Part shown: piece by piece, positions 32,845 through 41,613 of the stretch
How positions within the stretch are numbered: the stretch's first letter is position 1
Layout of the letters: every line of letters starts with the position of its first letter
NCBI RefSeq assembly: GCF_030161095.1
Contig: NZ_BSPP01000017.1
Coordinates: 1 to 64,000, forward strand
DNA: 64,000 nucleotides
Direction of reading: 5' to 3'
DNA from: Cypionkella aquatica
GTDB taxonomy: Bacteria > Pseudomonadota > Alphaproteobacteria > Rhodobacterales > Rhodobacteraceae
The notes under the pieces: model-generated
Database searches by the model: none
What the model was told of the DNA's origin: nothing
Seen by the model: the letters and a program-made list of their open reading frames with translations, nothing else
Position numbers and translations under genes: made by a program

Positions 32845-32861
32845 ATATCCCCGCCGGAGGC
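32845..32861 (+). repeat. Single arm of the ATATCCCCGCCGGAGGC intergenic repeat
   Basis: The 17-base core occurs without its inverted partner, between the convergent methyltransferase and alkB-like genes. Its left flank (TTCATACTGGTAAAA) resembles the left flank of the 44877 copy (TTCCTACTGGCTAAG), so it is a truncated or solo unit of the same family. Confidence 0.7.
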
Positions 32862-32886
32862 TGCCACGGCCCGCATAAAGCACGCG

Positions 32887-34041
32887 TCACACAGCTGGCG
32901 CGCCCTTGGGATCAGGGTGAAGCCCTTTGTTATAGCCATGCCAATCGGTGATATCGGGGTAATATTGCACCCGCCATGCCTTCACGCGCCGGTTCATCAG
33001 CCGCTTCCACAGCGGCGGGATCATCGCAGCCATCGTCATCACCGGATAGCCGTAAGGCAACTGCGGCGCATCTTCGGCAGCGTAGGTTTGCAGCAAGGGA
33101 AAGCGGCGATCGGGTTTGTAGTGGTGATCAGAATGGCGTTGCAGATTGATCAGCAGCCAGTTTGACGCCCGATGCGAGGCGTTCCAGCTGTGGCGCGGCA
33201 GCACATGTTCATAGCGCCCCTCGCCCAGATAGCGGCGGGTCAGGCCGTAATGCTCGATGTAATTTACCAGCTCCAGCTGCCAGATCGCAACAACAGCCTG
33301 CCAGATGAACAGCGCAAGCCCAACCCATCCCCCCAAAGCGAGCGCCAGCAGCAGCATCGCCGCCTGCAAGCCCCAATAGCGCCAGTATGGGCTAGATTTA
33401 TCCAGCGGTTTCAAACCTTTGCGCGCCAGCATCGCGGCTTCGGCTTTCCAGGCTGATTTCCGACACTCGATCAGCACACGCGGCAAAAACCGGTGAAATC
33501 CTTCATTATAGCGTGCCGTCACCGGATCGCGCGGGGTGCCGACATAAAGATGATGCACCCGCAGATGTTCAGACCGGAAATGGCTGTAAAGCACCGAGGC
33601 CAGCAGCAGATCGCCCAAGGCCCGCTCCCACGCTGGTTTTTGGTGCATCAGCTCATGTGCATAGTTGATGCCGATGGTGCCCGACACCACACCCATGCCG
33701 AAAAACAATCCGATCTTGGCGGCAAGGCTCAGATGCTCTGCCTGCGGCGCATACCACAGCAGCCAGCACAGAAGGGTAAACTGCGCCGGAAACCAGATCA
33801 GCGTCACCAGCCGGTAATATTTCAGCCCGGTTTCCGGCGTATCCAGATCAGCATTATCAGGGTTTTCCCCCGTCACCAGATCCAGCAGCGAAAACATCCC
33901 CCAAGCGTAAAGCGGCAGCGCCAGCACAGACCAGCCCCCCACCAGCGCGCAGGCAATCGCCACCGGGATCATCCCCAATGACAACCAAAACGGCAGAGCG
34001 TTTTGCAGCCGTTGCACTTCGGCGCTTGGAATAGTGGCCAT
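32887..34041 (-). CDS. AlkB-like alkane 1-monooxygenase / membrane fatty-acid hydroxylase
   Basis: A 384-residue integral membrane di-iron enzyme. The histidine boxes are HELMH (129-133), H154/H159 through HLRVHH (163-164), NYIEHYGL, and LQRHSDHH near residue 300. The order and spacing match AlkB hydroxylases, which insert oxygen at terminal carbons of alkanes using rubredoxin. About six hydrophobic helices are visible in the N-terminal two thirds. Start 34041 is set by AAGGGGGG. No rubredoxin gene is adjacent. Together with the P450 it gives the window two unlinked candidate alkane or fatty-acid hydroxylases. Confidence 0.9.
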   Translation of the reverse strand: MATIPSAEVQRLQNALPFWLSLGMIPVAIACALVGGWSVLALPLYAWGMFSLLDLVTGENPDNADLDTPETGLKYYRLVTLIWFPAQFTLLCWLLWYAPQAEHLSLAAKIGLFFGMGVVSGTIGINYAHELMHQKPAWERALGDLLLASVLYSHFRSEHLRVHHLYVGTPRDPVTARYNEGFHRFLPRVLIECRKSAWKAEAAMLARKGLKPLDKSSPYWRYWGLQAAMLLLALALGGWVGLALFIWQAVVAIWQLELVNYIEHYGLTRRYLGEGRYEHVLPRHSWNASHRASNWLLINLQRHSDHHYKPDRRFPLLQTYAAEDAPQLPYGYPVMTMAAMIPPLWKRLMNRRVKAWRVQYYPDITDWHGYNKGLHPDPKGAPAV

Positions 34042-34084
34042 GACGCCCCCCTTTTTAGCCAGTCTAGCGGAAAACAAATCCCAC

Positions 34085-35131
34085 TCAACGCGGCTTTTTG
34101 TCTGGAAACGCAAGGTCATAGGCCTTGCGCATCAAGGTTGGCAGATCATCGGGATTTACCAGCATAAATTCGCCTCGCTGCGGGTTGGCATCAGAATCAC
34201 TCTGCATCACCTGCAACACGAGATGGAAATGCGTGAACGTGTGCTTAACCGCGCCCAGATCGCGCCACTCCGCCGCAAATGGCGCCCCCAGAGCCGAGCC
34301 ATCCCAACCATCCGACGGAAAGCCCAGCATGCCGCCCAGCAGCCCGCGCTCGGCCCGCCGCTCCAGCAGAACCATACCGCCGCGGGTCGCCACCCAAGCC
34401 ACGCCCTGCCGAACAGGCTTTTCGGGTTTGGCAATTTTACGGGGCAATTCCGCTGCAATGCCAATCTGTTGCGCGGCACACAGCCCCAGCAAAGGGCAAA
34501 TCCCGCAAGCCGGATTGCGCGGGGAGCAGATCGTCGCCCCCAGATCCATCACCGCTTGCGCATAGTCGCCGGGTCGCAGGGCGGGCGTCAACAGCCCCGC
34601 CAGCCGCACCAATTCCGGCTTGGCCCCCGGCAGCGGATCCTGCACCGCGAACAGCCGCGCCATCACGCGCTCGACATTGCCATCGACCACCACCGCAGGC
34701 TCGTCATAGCAAATCGCGGCCACCGCCGCCGCAGTATAGGGCCCCACCCCCGGCAAAGCCCGCATCCCCGCAGCCGAATCCGGGAAAACCCCGCCATAGT
34801 CGCGTACCACCGCCCGCGCGCAGGCCAGCAAATTGCGCGCCCGCGCGTAATAGCCAAGCCCCGCCCATTCGGCCATCACATCGGCATCCTCAGCCGCCGC
34901 GAGATCGGCCACCGTCGGCCATCGCGCGGTAAAGCGTTGGAAATATGCAGTTACCGCCGCCACCGTAGTCTGCTGCAACATCACTTCCGACATCCAGACC
35001 CGGTAGGGATCGGGCCGCACACCCCGCGCCTTGTCGGCAGGCGACACCCGCCACGGCATCAGCCGCGCTGATCGGTCATACCACTCCAGCAATTTCACGG
35101 CTGGCAATTGCTGGCTTTGCGCGTCACGCAA
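34085..35131 (-). CDS. mutY: A/G-specific adenine glycosylase MutY
   Basis: A 348-residue base-excision repair enzyme that removes adenine mispaired with 8-oxoguanine. It shows WMSEVMLQQT with Glu49, the helix-hairpin-helix LPGVGPYTAAA (about 126-136), catalytic Asp150 in DGNVERV, and the 4Fe-4S cysteines C202, C209, C212 and C218 (C-X6-C-X2-C-X5-C). The C-terminal third is the NUDIX-like 8-oxoG recognition domain (FTHFHLVLQV). The only well-placed start is TTG at 35131, with AGGGG 7 bases upstream. It is divergent from the DUF721 gene, with an 80-base spacer. Confidence 0.95.
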   Translation of the reverse strand: MRDAQSQQLPAVKLLEWYDRSARLMPWRVSPADKARGVRPDPYRVWMSEVMLQQTTVAAVTAYFQRFTARWPTVADLAAAEDADVMAEWAGLGYYARARNLLACARAVVRDYGGVFPDSAAGMRALPGVGPYTAAAVAAICYDEPAVVVDGNVERVMARLFAVQDPLPGAKPELVRLAGLLTPALRPGDYAQAVMDLGATICSPRNPACGICPLLGLCAAQQIGIAAELPRKIAKPEKPVRQGVAWVATRGGMVLLERRAERGLLGGMLGFPSDGWDGSALGAPFAAEWRDLGAVKHTFTHFHLVLQVMQSDSDANPQRGEFMLVNPDDLPTLMRKAYDLAFPDKKPR

Positions 35132-35211
35132 TCTTTATCCCCTTACCCCAAGCGGCCCTTGGCGACCCCTTCGCAGACCGATACAATAGACTGAACCACG
35201 GATAGGACCAG

Positions 35212-35745
35212 ATGGCCCGCACACCCGCACCGCTTCCCTCTGCCCGTCGCCGTGTTCGCGGCTTTGAAGCCACATCGGGGCTGCTGAAGGATCAGATCCG
35301 CAAGGTTGGCGAATCCCGTGGCTTTGCCGTCGCGCGCCTGCTGACCCATTGGCCCGAGATCGCGGGCGCGGATATGGCCCGCATCACGCGCCCTGTCAAA
35401 GTCGGTTATGGCCGCGAGGGCATGGGTGCGTCCCTGACGCTGCTGACCACCGGCTCCAACGCGCCAATGGTTGAGATGCAGAAGGAAAAGCTCCGCGAAA
35501 AGGTGAACGCCGTCTATGGCTATGCCGCGATTTCGCGCATCCTGATCACGCAGACCGCCGCCACAGGTTTTGCCGAAGGTCAGGCCGAATTCATCGCCAG
35601 ACCGCAAGCGCCACCTGCACCCAATCCCGAACTGCTGGCCGAAGCTGCGCGCACCGCAGCGCCGATCCAGAATGACGAACTGCGCCAAGCTCTTGAACGT
35701 ATGGCGCAAAATATCCTAAATCGCCGAAAACCTAAGGAAGGCTGA
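35212..35745 (+). CDS. DUF721/DciA-related protein
   Basis: A 177-residue basic protein of the DUF721 family. The core is LLTHWPEIAGADMARITRPVKVGYGREGMGASLTLLTTGSNAPMVEMQKEKLREKVNAVYGYAAISRILITQT, matching the W-P-x-I-x-G-x-x-x-A pattern and the basic beta/alpha module seen in DciA, the replicative helicase loader or operator of many bacteria. The N-terminal 35 residues and proline-rich C-terminal part are likely flexible. TAGGACC precedes the ATG. dsbA follows after 3 bases, so they form one transcript. The DciA function is inferred by family only. Confidence 0.85.
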   Translation: MARTPAPLPSARRRVRGFEATSGLLKDQIRKVGESRGFAVARLLTHWPEIAGADMARITRPVKVGYGREGMGASLTLLTTGSNAPMVEMQKEKLREKVNAVYGYAAISRILITQTAATGFAEGQAEFIARPQAPPAPNPELLAEAARTAAPIQNDELRQALERMAQNILNRRKPKEG

Positions 35746-35748
35746 CCC

Positions 35749-36426
35749 ATGGCTAAACCCCTCGCAACCACCGCCGCTTTGGCCCTGATCGCGGGCCTTG
35801 GCCTGTCATCATTCGCGTTCGCGCAAACCACCACGGCAGAAACCACCACTGCCCCCGCCACCACCGAAACCCCGGCGGCGCCAGCGGCGATCGACCCTGC
35901 GACCATTCCCGACTACGGCATCGGCCAGATGGATGCCAAGGTGAAGATCGTCGAATATTTGTCGTTCACCTGCCCGCATTGCGCGGCGTTCCACTCCGAA
36001 GTGTATCCGCAGTTGAAGGCTGATTACATCGACACCGGCAAAGTGCGCTTGGAATATCACGAGGTTTACTTCGACCGCTACGGGTTGTGGGCTGCGATGA
36101 TGGCCCGTTGCGGCGGTGAGATGCGCTATATGGGCATCACCGATATCGTCTTGGACACCCAGCAAGACTGGGCTGGCTCGGATGATCCGAATGTTGTGGT
36201 CGAGAACCTGAAGAAAATCGGCCGCACCGCTGGGATGGATGATGCGCAGCTGGATATCTGCATGAAAGATGCAGCGATGGCGGATGCTTTGGTCAAGCAT
36301 TTTGAAACCAACATGGCTGCTGACAAGATCGAGGGCACGCCCACATTCATCATCAACGGCACCAAACATTCCAACATGGCTTATGACGATCTGAAAGCCG
36401 TGCTGGATGCGGAACTGGCGAAGTAA
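35749..36426 (+). CDS. DsbA family thiol:disulfide oxidoreductase
   Basis: A 225-residue exported thioredoxin-fold protein. The signal peptide ends at about residue 25 (FAFA), a Thr/Ala-rich linker (26-48) follows, then the active site CPHC (C75, C78) and the cis-proline loop EGTPTF. The fold has the DsbA helical insertion and matches the DsbA/BdbD-like thioredoxin_4 group that lacks DsbC-type dimerisation. It oxidises cysteines in exported proteins. AAGGAAGG lies inside the end of the DUF721 gene. The CoA transferase ATG directly follows its stop codon. Confidence 0.93.
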   Translation: MAKPLATTAALALIAGLGLSSFAFAQTTTAETTTAPATTETPAAPAAIDPATIPDYGIGQMDAKVKIVEYLSFTCPHCAAFHSEVYPQLKADYIDTGKVRLEYHEVYFDRYGLWAAMMARCGGEMRYMGITDIVLDTQQDWAGSDDPNVVVENLKKIGRTAGMDDAQLDICMKDAAMADALVKHFETNMAADKIEGTPTFIINGTKHSNMAYDDLKAVLDAELAK

Positions 36427-37563
36427 ATGAATACCCCACTGGCGGGCGTCAAAGTCATTGAACTGGCTCGGATTCTGGCTGGCCCTTGGGCTGGTCAGAC
36501 CTTGGCCGATCTGGGGGCCGACGTGATCAAGGTCGAAGCCCCCGAAGGCGATGACACCCGCCGCTGGGGGCCTCCGTTCATTGAACGCGATGGCGACAAA
36601 ACTGCCGCTTATTTCTACGCCACAAATCGCGGCAAGCGCAGTATCACCTGCGATTTCCGCACCGCTGAGGGGCAAGAGACCGTCCGCCGTCTGATTGCTG
36701 ATGCCGATGTGCTGATCGAGAATTTTAAGGTCGGCGGACTTGCCAAATACGGTCTCGACTATGCGTCGCTGGCCAAGATCAATCCGAAACTGGTCTATTG
36801 CTCTGTGACGGGGTTTGGTCAAACCGGCCCCTACGCCCATCGCGCGGGCTATGATTTCATCATTCAAGGCATGGCGGGGCTGATGTCAGTCACGGGCGAG
36901 CCGGGCGGTCAGCCGCAAAAGGTGGGCGTCGCTGTCACTGATATCTTCACCGGAGTCTATTCCGCGACAGCCATCCTCGCTGCCCTGCTGCAACGTGGCC
37001 GCACCGGGGTTGGTCAGCATATCGACATGTCACTGCTGGATGTGGCGACCTCGATCATGGCCAACCAATCAATGAACTATCTGGTGTCCGGCACCCCGCC
37101 GGGGATGATGGGCAACGCTCACCCCAACCTTGCGCCTTATGCGGTGTTCGATTGCGCCGACGGCTGGATCATTCTGGCGACGGGCAACGATGGTCAATAC
37201 CGCCGCCTGTGCGCGATACTCGATCTTGCCGATATGGCCGAGGCCGCCGATTTCGCCACCAACGCTGACCGCATCGCCAACCGCGCCGAGATGACCGCCC
37301 GCATCACCGCCGCCACCAAACGCTGGAGCAAGGCCGATCTGCTGGCGGCTTGCGAAGCCGAAGGCGTCCCCGCAGGCCCGATCAACTCTTTGGACGAGGT
37401 TTTCGCCGACCCGCAAGTGCTGGCCCGACAGCTGCAAATCGCCCCCGAAGGCCTGCCCGGCGTGCGATCGCCGATGACTTTCTCGGGCGCTGATCTGTCA
37501 TTGGATCGGCCCGCGCCAAAGCTGGGCGAACATCAGGCTGAAGTTTTGGGCGAAATGCCCTAA
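36427..37563 (+). CDS. CaiB/BaiF family (class III) CoA transferase
   Basis: A 378-residue class III CoA transferase. Family features: LAGVKVIELARILAGPWAGQTLADLGADVIKVE, then GDDTRRWGPPF, NRGKRSITCDFRTAEG, GFGQTGPYAHRAGYDFIIQGMAGLMSVTGE, and a downstream QHIDMSLLDV whose Asp is the catalytic position. The donor and acceptor acids cannot be inferred; succinyl-CoA:carboxylate transfers are common. The ATG abuts the dsbA stop with no spacer, so it depends on upstream translation. Its own stop overlaps the convergent hydroxylase stop in CTAA. Confidence 0.92.
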   Translation: MNTPLAGVKVIELARILAGPWAGQTLADLGADVIKVEAPEGDDTRRWGPPFIERDGDKTAAYFYATNRGKRSITCDFRTAEGQETVRRLIADADVLIENFKVGGLAKYGLDYASLAKINPKLVYCSVTGFGQTGPYAHRAGYDFIIQGMAGLMSVTGEPGGQPQKVGVAVTDIFTGVYSATAILAALLQRGRTGVGQHIDMSLLDVATSIMANQSMNYLVSGTPPGMMGNAHPNLAPYAVFDCADGWIILATGNDGQYRRLCAILDLADMAEAADFATNADRIANRAEMTARITAATKRWSKADLLAACEAEGVPAGPINSLDEVFADPQVLARQLQIAPEGLPGVRSPMTFSGADLSLDRPAPKLGEHQAEVLGEMP

Positions 37564-38786
37564 ACCTCTAACCCCTGCAACAACTTGGGCACATCCCCCG
37601 TCAACCCCGCCGCCTGCCGCATAAAGCCGCGCCGCAGGCCGGGCATGGCGTTGACCAGCCCCAACCCCAGATCGCGCCCCAGCCGCAACACCGGATTGTC
37701 GTTCGAGAACAAACGGTTCACCCCATCCATCCCCAAGGCCATCACCGTATTGTCAAACCGCCGCCAGCGCTGATACCGCTCCAGCACATCGGCGGCCCCT
37801 ATATCCTCACCCCGCCGCGCCGCTTCAACCAGCACCTGCGCCAAGGCCCCCACATCCCGAAAGCCAAGGTTCAACCCCTGCCCCGCCACCGGATGCACCC
37901 CATGCGCCGCATCGCCGACCAAAGCCACACGGGGGGCCACGAAACTATTCGCCAACGTCAGGCTCAAGGGATAGGTGAACCGATCGCCTGCCAGCGCAAT
38001 CTCGCCCAGAAAATCGCCAAACCGGGGCCGCAAAGCGTCCAGATAATCCGCATCTCCCAGCGCCTGAATGGCCTGCGCCTGCGCTTCCGCCTCGCTCCAG
38101 ACGATCGAGCTTAAATGCCCGCCCGCCAGCGGCAAAATCGCCAGCGGCCCGGATGGCATAAAGAACTGCTGCGCCACGCCCTGATGGTGTTTCTCGTGCG
38201 CAATCGCCGTCACCAGCGCGGTTTGCCCATAGCCCCAGCCTGTCCGCCCGATCCCCGCGCGCGCAGCCACGCCCGAGGCACGCCCATCGCAGCCAACCAA
38301 AACCGAAGCCCCGATCCGGCGCCCCGAGGCCAGCTCGACCGTGACCCCATTCGCCTCAACCGCCTGAGAAACCACGGTTTCGCCCGAGATCAGCTCGACA
38401 CCTGCCGCCTGCATCGCCGCCAGAAATGCCGCATACAAATAGCGATCTTCGGCCATGAACCCCATCGGGCCTTCTTCCATCTCGGCATGGTCAAAGGTCA
38501 GGAAAAACGGCGCAGGCCGCTGCCCGGCCACGCCATCGCTGGCCTTGATCTGCAAGATCGGCTGCACCTTATCCGCCAGCCCGTGCCAGACCCCGATCAC
38601 CGACAGCAAACGCTTTGACGCCACCGCCAGCGCATAAGCCCGCCCGTCAAACCCGGCCTCTGCCCGCGCCAAAGCGGGCCGCGCATCGACCACCGCCACC
38701 CGCAATCCGCCGCGCGCCAAGGCCAGCCCCAAAGCCGGGCCATTCAAACCCCCGCCCACGATCACAATGTCAGCATGTTTTTCCAT
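37560..38786 (-). CDS. UbiH/UbiF/VisC-type FAD-dependent hydroxylase (ubiquinone biosynthesis)
   Basis: A 408-residue aromatic-ring monooxygenase. The N-terminal FAD fold is DIVIVGGGLNGPALGLALARGG, a D-G-R-A-x-A-L motif (FDGRAYALAVAS) follows, and the second FAD motif is VALVGDAAHGVHPVAGQGLNLGFRDVGAL, the UbiH/COQ6 signature. It most likely hydroxylates a ubiquinone precursor; alphaproteobacteria use related UbiL/UbiM/UbiF-like enzymes with different ring specificities, so the exact position is left open. Start 38786 is chosen because the frame upstream overlaps a promoter-like region. It is convergent with the CoA transferase and divergent from the amidase. Confidence 0.9.
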   Translation of the reverse strand: MEKHADIVIVGGGLNGPALGLALARGGLRVAVVDARPALARAEAGFDGRAYALAVASKRLLSVIGVWHGLADKVQPILQIKASDGVAGQRPAPFFLTFDHAEMEEGPMGFMAEDRYLYAAFLAAMQAAGVELISGETVVSQAVEANGVTVELASGRRIGASVLVGCDGRASGVAARAGIGRTGWGYGQTALVTAIAHEKHHQGVAQQFFMPSGPLAILPLAGGHLSSIVWSEAEAQAQAIQALGDADYLDALRPRFGDFLGEIALAGDRFTYPLSLTLANSFVAPRVALVGDAAHGVHPVAGQGLNLGFRDVGALAQVLVEAARRGEDIGAADVLERYQRWRRFDNTVMALGMDGVNRLFSNDNPVLRLGRDLGLGLVNAMPGLRRGFMRQAAGLTGDVPKLLQGLEV

Positions 38787-38861
38787 GCGCCAAATATGGT
38801 GCATCGCGCCCGATTGTCCATGCGCCGACTTGCCGCTAGTCTTGGCAAAACGGAGACGCAC

Positions 38862-40193
38862 ATGAGCAACACCTGGTCCAACATGACGGCCGCCGATCTG
38901 GGCCGCGAAATCGGCCTTGGCCGCATCAACCCGGTAGAGCTGACCGAGTTTTTCTTAGAGAAAATCGCCATCCACAGCCATTCCACCCGGATCTATGCGC
39001 GCCCCACCCCGACCCGCGCCCGCGGCGAGGCGATGGGGGCCGCCGCCCGTGCCAAATCTGGGCTACGCCGGGGGCTGCTGGATGGCGTGCCGATCAGCTG
39101 GAAAGACCTGTTCGATACCGCTGGCATTGCCACCGAAGCGGGCTCTGCCCTGCTGAAGAACCGCATCCCACTGCATGATGCCAAGGTTTTGCAAACGGCA
39201 ACCCGCGAAGGTCTTGTTTGTCTTGGCAAAACTCATATGTCCGAACTCGCATTTTCCGGGCTTGGCCTGAACCCGATCACCGCCACCCCGCCCTGTGTCA
39301 ATGATGATCAGGCGGTGGCAGGCGGCTCGACTTCGGGCGGTGCGGCGTCAGTTGCCTTCGGTCTGGCCCCCGCTGCGATTGGCTCGGATACCGGCGGCTC
39401 GGTGCGTATTCCTGCGGCGTGGAACGATCTTGTCGGCCTGAAAACCACGCATGGCCGCCTGTCTTTGGCGGGCGCGGTGCCGCTCTGCGAAATGTTTGAC
39501 ACTGTGGGCCCGCTTGCCCGCTCGGTCGAGGATTGTGCGCTGCTTCTGGCGGCACTCGAGTCCCGCAAGCCTGCCGACTTGACCGGGGCAAGCCTTGGCA
39601 ATGCGCAATTTCTGGTGCTGAACAGCGTGGCGCTGGACGATCTGCGCCCCCGGCCCGCGCTTGGCTTTGAAGATGCGCTGACCCGGCTTTCGCGGGCAGG
39701 CGCGCAGATCCATCAAATCGACATCCCCGAAGTGGCCGAGGCGATGGCGCTGGCGGGCACCCTGTTCACCGCAGAAGCCTATGGCATCTGGGGCAAAACC
39801 ATCGAGGCCGCACCTGAAAAGATGTTCCCGCGCATCCTTGACCGTTTCCGCACCGGGGCCGCGATCAAGGCGGGCGATTACGTTGCCGCTTGGCGTCGCC
39901 TGCACGAGATTCGCAAAATCTGGGCCGAGAAAACCGCGGGCTATGACGCCGTGCTGCTGCCGACCTCGCCGATTTTGCCTCCCAATGCCCACCGCTTGAT
40001 GACCGACGACGCCTATTATGTGGCCGAAAACCTGCTGGCCCTGCGCAACACCCGCATCGGCAATCTGATGGGGCTTTGCGCACTGACGCTGCCCACGGCG
40101 CAGCCCTCTTGCGGCGTCTCTTTCATGGCTGGCCCCGGCCAAGAGGAACGCTTGCTGCGCCTTGGCACCGCAGCCGAGCGGGCGCTGGCCTAG
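38862..40193 (+). CDS. Amidase signature family enzyme
   Basis: A 443-residue amidase. The Ser-cisSer-Lys triad is visible: lysine in GVPISWKDLFD, then GGSTSGGAASVAFG and GSDTGGSVRIPAAW carrying the two serines. The family includes GatA, acylamidases and allophanate-hydrolase-like enzymes; no gatB/gatC genes are adjacent, so it is a catabolic amidase rather than the tRNA amidotransferase subunit. CGGAGAC precedes the ATG at 38862. The gene ends at a TAG that forms the left flank of the 112-base structured element at 40194. Confidence 0.92.
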   Translation: MSNTWSNMTAADLGREIGLGRINPVELTEFFLEKIAIHSHSTRIYARPTPTRARGEAMGAAARAKSGLRRGLLDGVPISWKDLFDTAGIATEAGSALLKNRIPLHDAKVLQTATREGLVCLGKTHMSELAFSGLGLNPITATPPCVNDDQAVAGGSTSGGAASVAFGLAPAAIGSDTGGSVRIPAAWNDLVGLKTTHGRLSLAGAVPLCEMFDTVGPLARSVEDCALLLAALESRKPADLTGASLGNAQFLVLNSVALDDLRPRPALGFEDALTRLSRAGAQIHQIDIPEVAEAMALAGTLFTAEAYGIWGKTIEAAPEKMFPRILDRFRTGAAIKAGDYVAAWRRLHEIRKIWAEKTAGYDAVLLPTSPILPPNAHRLMTDDAYYVAENLLALRNTRIGNLMGLCALTLPTAQPSCGVSFMAGPGQEERLLRLGTAAERALA

Positions 40194-40305
40194 AGGGCGT
40201 TGCGTTCAATCCGCCTCGGATGTTCACTTCGCGAACCGAGGCAGCGGTTGCTCTTGCAAACGCGTTCGGGTTGCGGGGTGAACGCAATTTAACGCAACAC
40301 GCCCT
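40194..40305. repeat. 112-base folded intergenic element (MITE-like or structured RNA)
   Basis: The ends AGGGCGTTGCGTT and AACGCAACACGCCCT pair as a 13-bp stem with a 2-base bulge. Inside are two further stems: GCCTCGG (40213-40219) with CCGAGGC (40236-40242), whose loop holds the palindrome TTCGCGAA, and GCGTTC (40262-40267) with GAACGC (40280-40285). This gives a three-way-junction shape. The element starts one base after the amidase stop. Terminal inverted repeats and lack of a gene suggest a miniature transposable element or REP-like repeat; a small RNA is the alternative. Confidence 0.6.
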
Positions 40306-40422
40306 AAAAGCCACAAACCCGCCCACCAAGCCCATATCCCATATGGGTTTTTCTGGACGCGCCCTCACGATCTGGTTATCCTGTCCATGAACGGGGCGAT
40401 ATGACCCTGAGATGAGGCAGTA
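40306..40422 (+). other. Leader region of the aminotransferase gene
   Basis: This 117-base stretch holds the palindrome CCCATATCCCATATGGG-like sequence (around 40329-40348) and probably the promoter of the aminotransferase gene. I see no gene in it and no confident -35/-10 pair. Confidence 0.35.
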
Positions 40423-41601
40423 ATGGCGTTTCCCAAGCGGTTTTCGAACCTGCCGGATTATGCGTTTCCGCGTTTGCGGAAACTTCTGGACGCATATCCG
40501 CCCGGCGGTGAGACCATTTCCATGACCATCGGAGAGCCTCGGCATCCGATCCCCGATTTTGTCGCCCCGATCATGGCCGCCAGTATTCAGGATTTCGCGA
40601 TCTATCCGGCCAATGACGGCACGCCCGAACTGCTGGGCGCGATCTCGGGTTGGATCAACCGCCGCTTCGGCGTGACGCTGGCGCAAGATCAATTGATGGT
40701 GCTGAACGGCACCCGCGAGGGGCTCTACAACGCCTGCATCGCCCTGTGCCCCGAAACAAAGCACGGCAAACAGCCCATCGTGCTGATGCCAAACCCGTTT
40801 TACCAAGTCTATGCCGTCGCTGCCGTTACGGTCGGGGCCGAACCACTCTACGTTCCGGCCACCGCAGCCACAGGGTTTCTGCCGGATTACGCGAGCCTTC
40901 CGCCCGAGGTGCTTGACCGCGTCACCATCGCCTATATTTGCTCGCCCGCCAATCCGCAGGGGGCCGTGGCAAGCGCCGGCTACTGGAAAATCCTGCTGGC
41001 ATTGGCCGAAAAGCACGATTTCACCATTTTCGCCGATGAGTGTTATTCCGAAATCTGGCGCAACACCGCCCCTACCGGCATCCTAGACGTCGCACACGCC
41101 ACCGGGGCCGATCCCGAACGTGTGTTCAGCTTCCATTCGCTGTCCAAACGCTCCAACCTCCCCGGCCTGCGCTCTGGCTTCGTAGCGGGCGGTGCAAATG
41201 GCATCGCGCAGATCCGCAAACTGCGGTCCTTCGCAGGCGCGCCGTTGCCGCTGCCGATCCAGAAAGTCTCGCAAGCCGCTTGGGAGGATGACACCCACGT
41301 CGCCGCCTCGCTCGCGCTGTATCACGCGAAATTCGACGCAGCCGACGCGGTTTTCGCGGGCCACCAAGGCATCAAAACCCCGGAAGGCGGCTTTTTCCTA
41401 TGGCTGCCGGTCGAGGATGGCGAGCAAGCGGCGCTGAAAGCATGGCGCGAAACGGGCGTCCGGGTTCTGCCCGGTGCCTATCTGTCGCGCGATGCCAACG
41501 GGGAAAACCCCGGCAAAAATTACATCCGGGTTGCCCTCGTGGCCCCCAAAGAAGAAATGCAGCGCGGGCTGATCCAGCTTCGTGACTGCCTCTACGGTTG
41601 A
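40423..41601 (+). CDS. Class I/II PLP aminotransferase, DapC-like
   Basis: A 392-residue aminotransferase. Lys242 in SFHSLSKRSNLPGLRSGF is the PLP Schiff-base lysine; CSPANPQGAVASAGYW and FADECYSEIW supply the cofactor-binding Asn, Asp and Tyr. The pattern of residues around SLSKRSNLPGLRSG is typical of N-succinyldiaminopimelate aminotransferase (DapC) and related proteins in alphaproteobacteria, so a lysine/peptidoglycan pathway role is favoured. Other substrates are possible. GAGATGAGGCAGTA carries a usable ribosome site. ftsK follows after 12 bases in the same direction. Confidence 0.88.
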   Translation: MAFPKRFSNLPDYAFPRLRKLLDAYPPGGETISMTIGEPRHPIPDFVAPIMAASIQDFAIYPANDGTPELLGAISGWINRRFGVTLAQDQLMVLNGTREGLYNACIALCPETKHGKQPIVLMPNPFYQVYAVAAVTVGAEPLYVPATAATGFLPDYASLPPEVLDRVTIAYICSPANPQGAVASAGYWKILLALAEKHDFTIFADECYSEIWRNTAPTGILDVAHATGADPERVFSFHSLSKRSNLPGLRSGFVAGGANGIAQIRKLRSFAGAPLPLPIQKVSQAAWEDDTHVAASLALYHAKFDAADAVFAGHQGIKTPEGGFFLWLPVEDGEQAALKAWRETGVRVLPGAYLSRDANGENPGKNYIRVALVAPKEEMQRGLIQLRDCLYG

Positions 41602-41613
41602 GGACAGGGTATC

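Noticed and set aside
40194-40305. Insertion sequence
   Set aside because: Terminal inverted repeats are present but there is no transposase frame and no clear target duplication, so it is described only as MITE-like.
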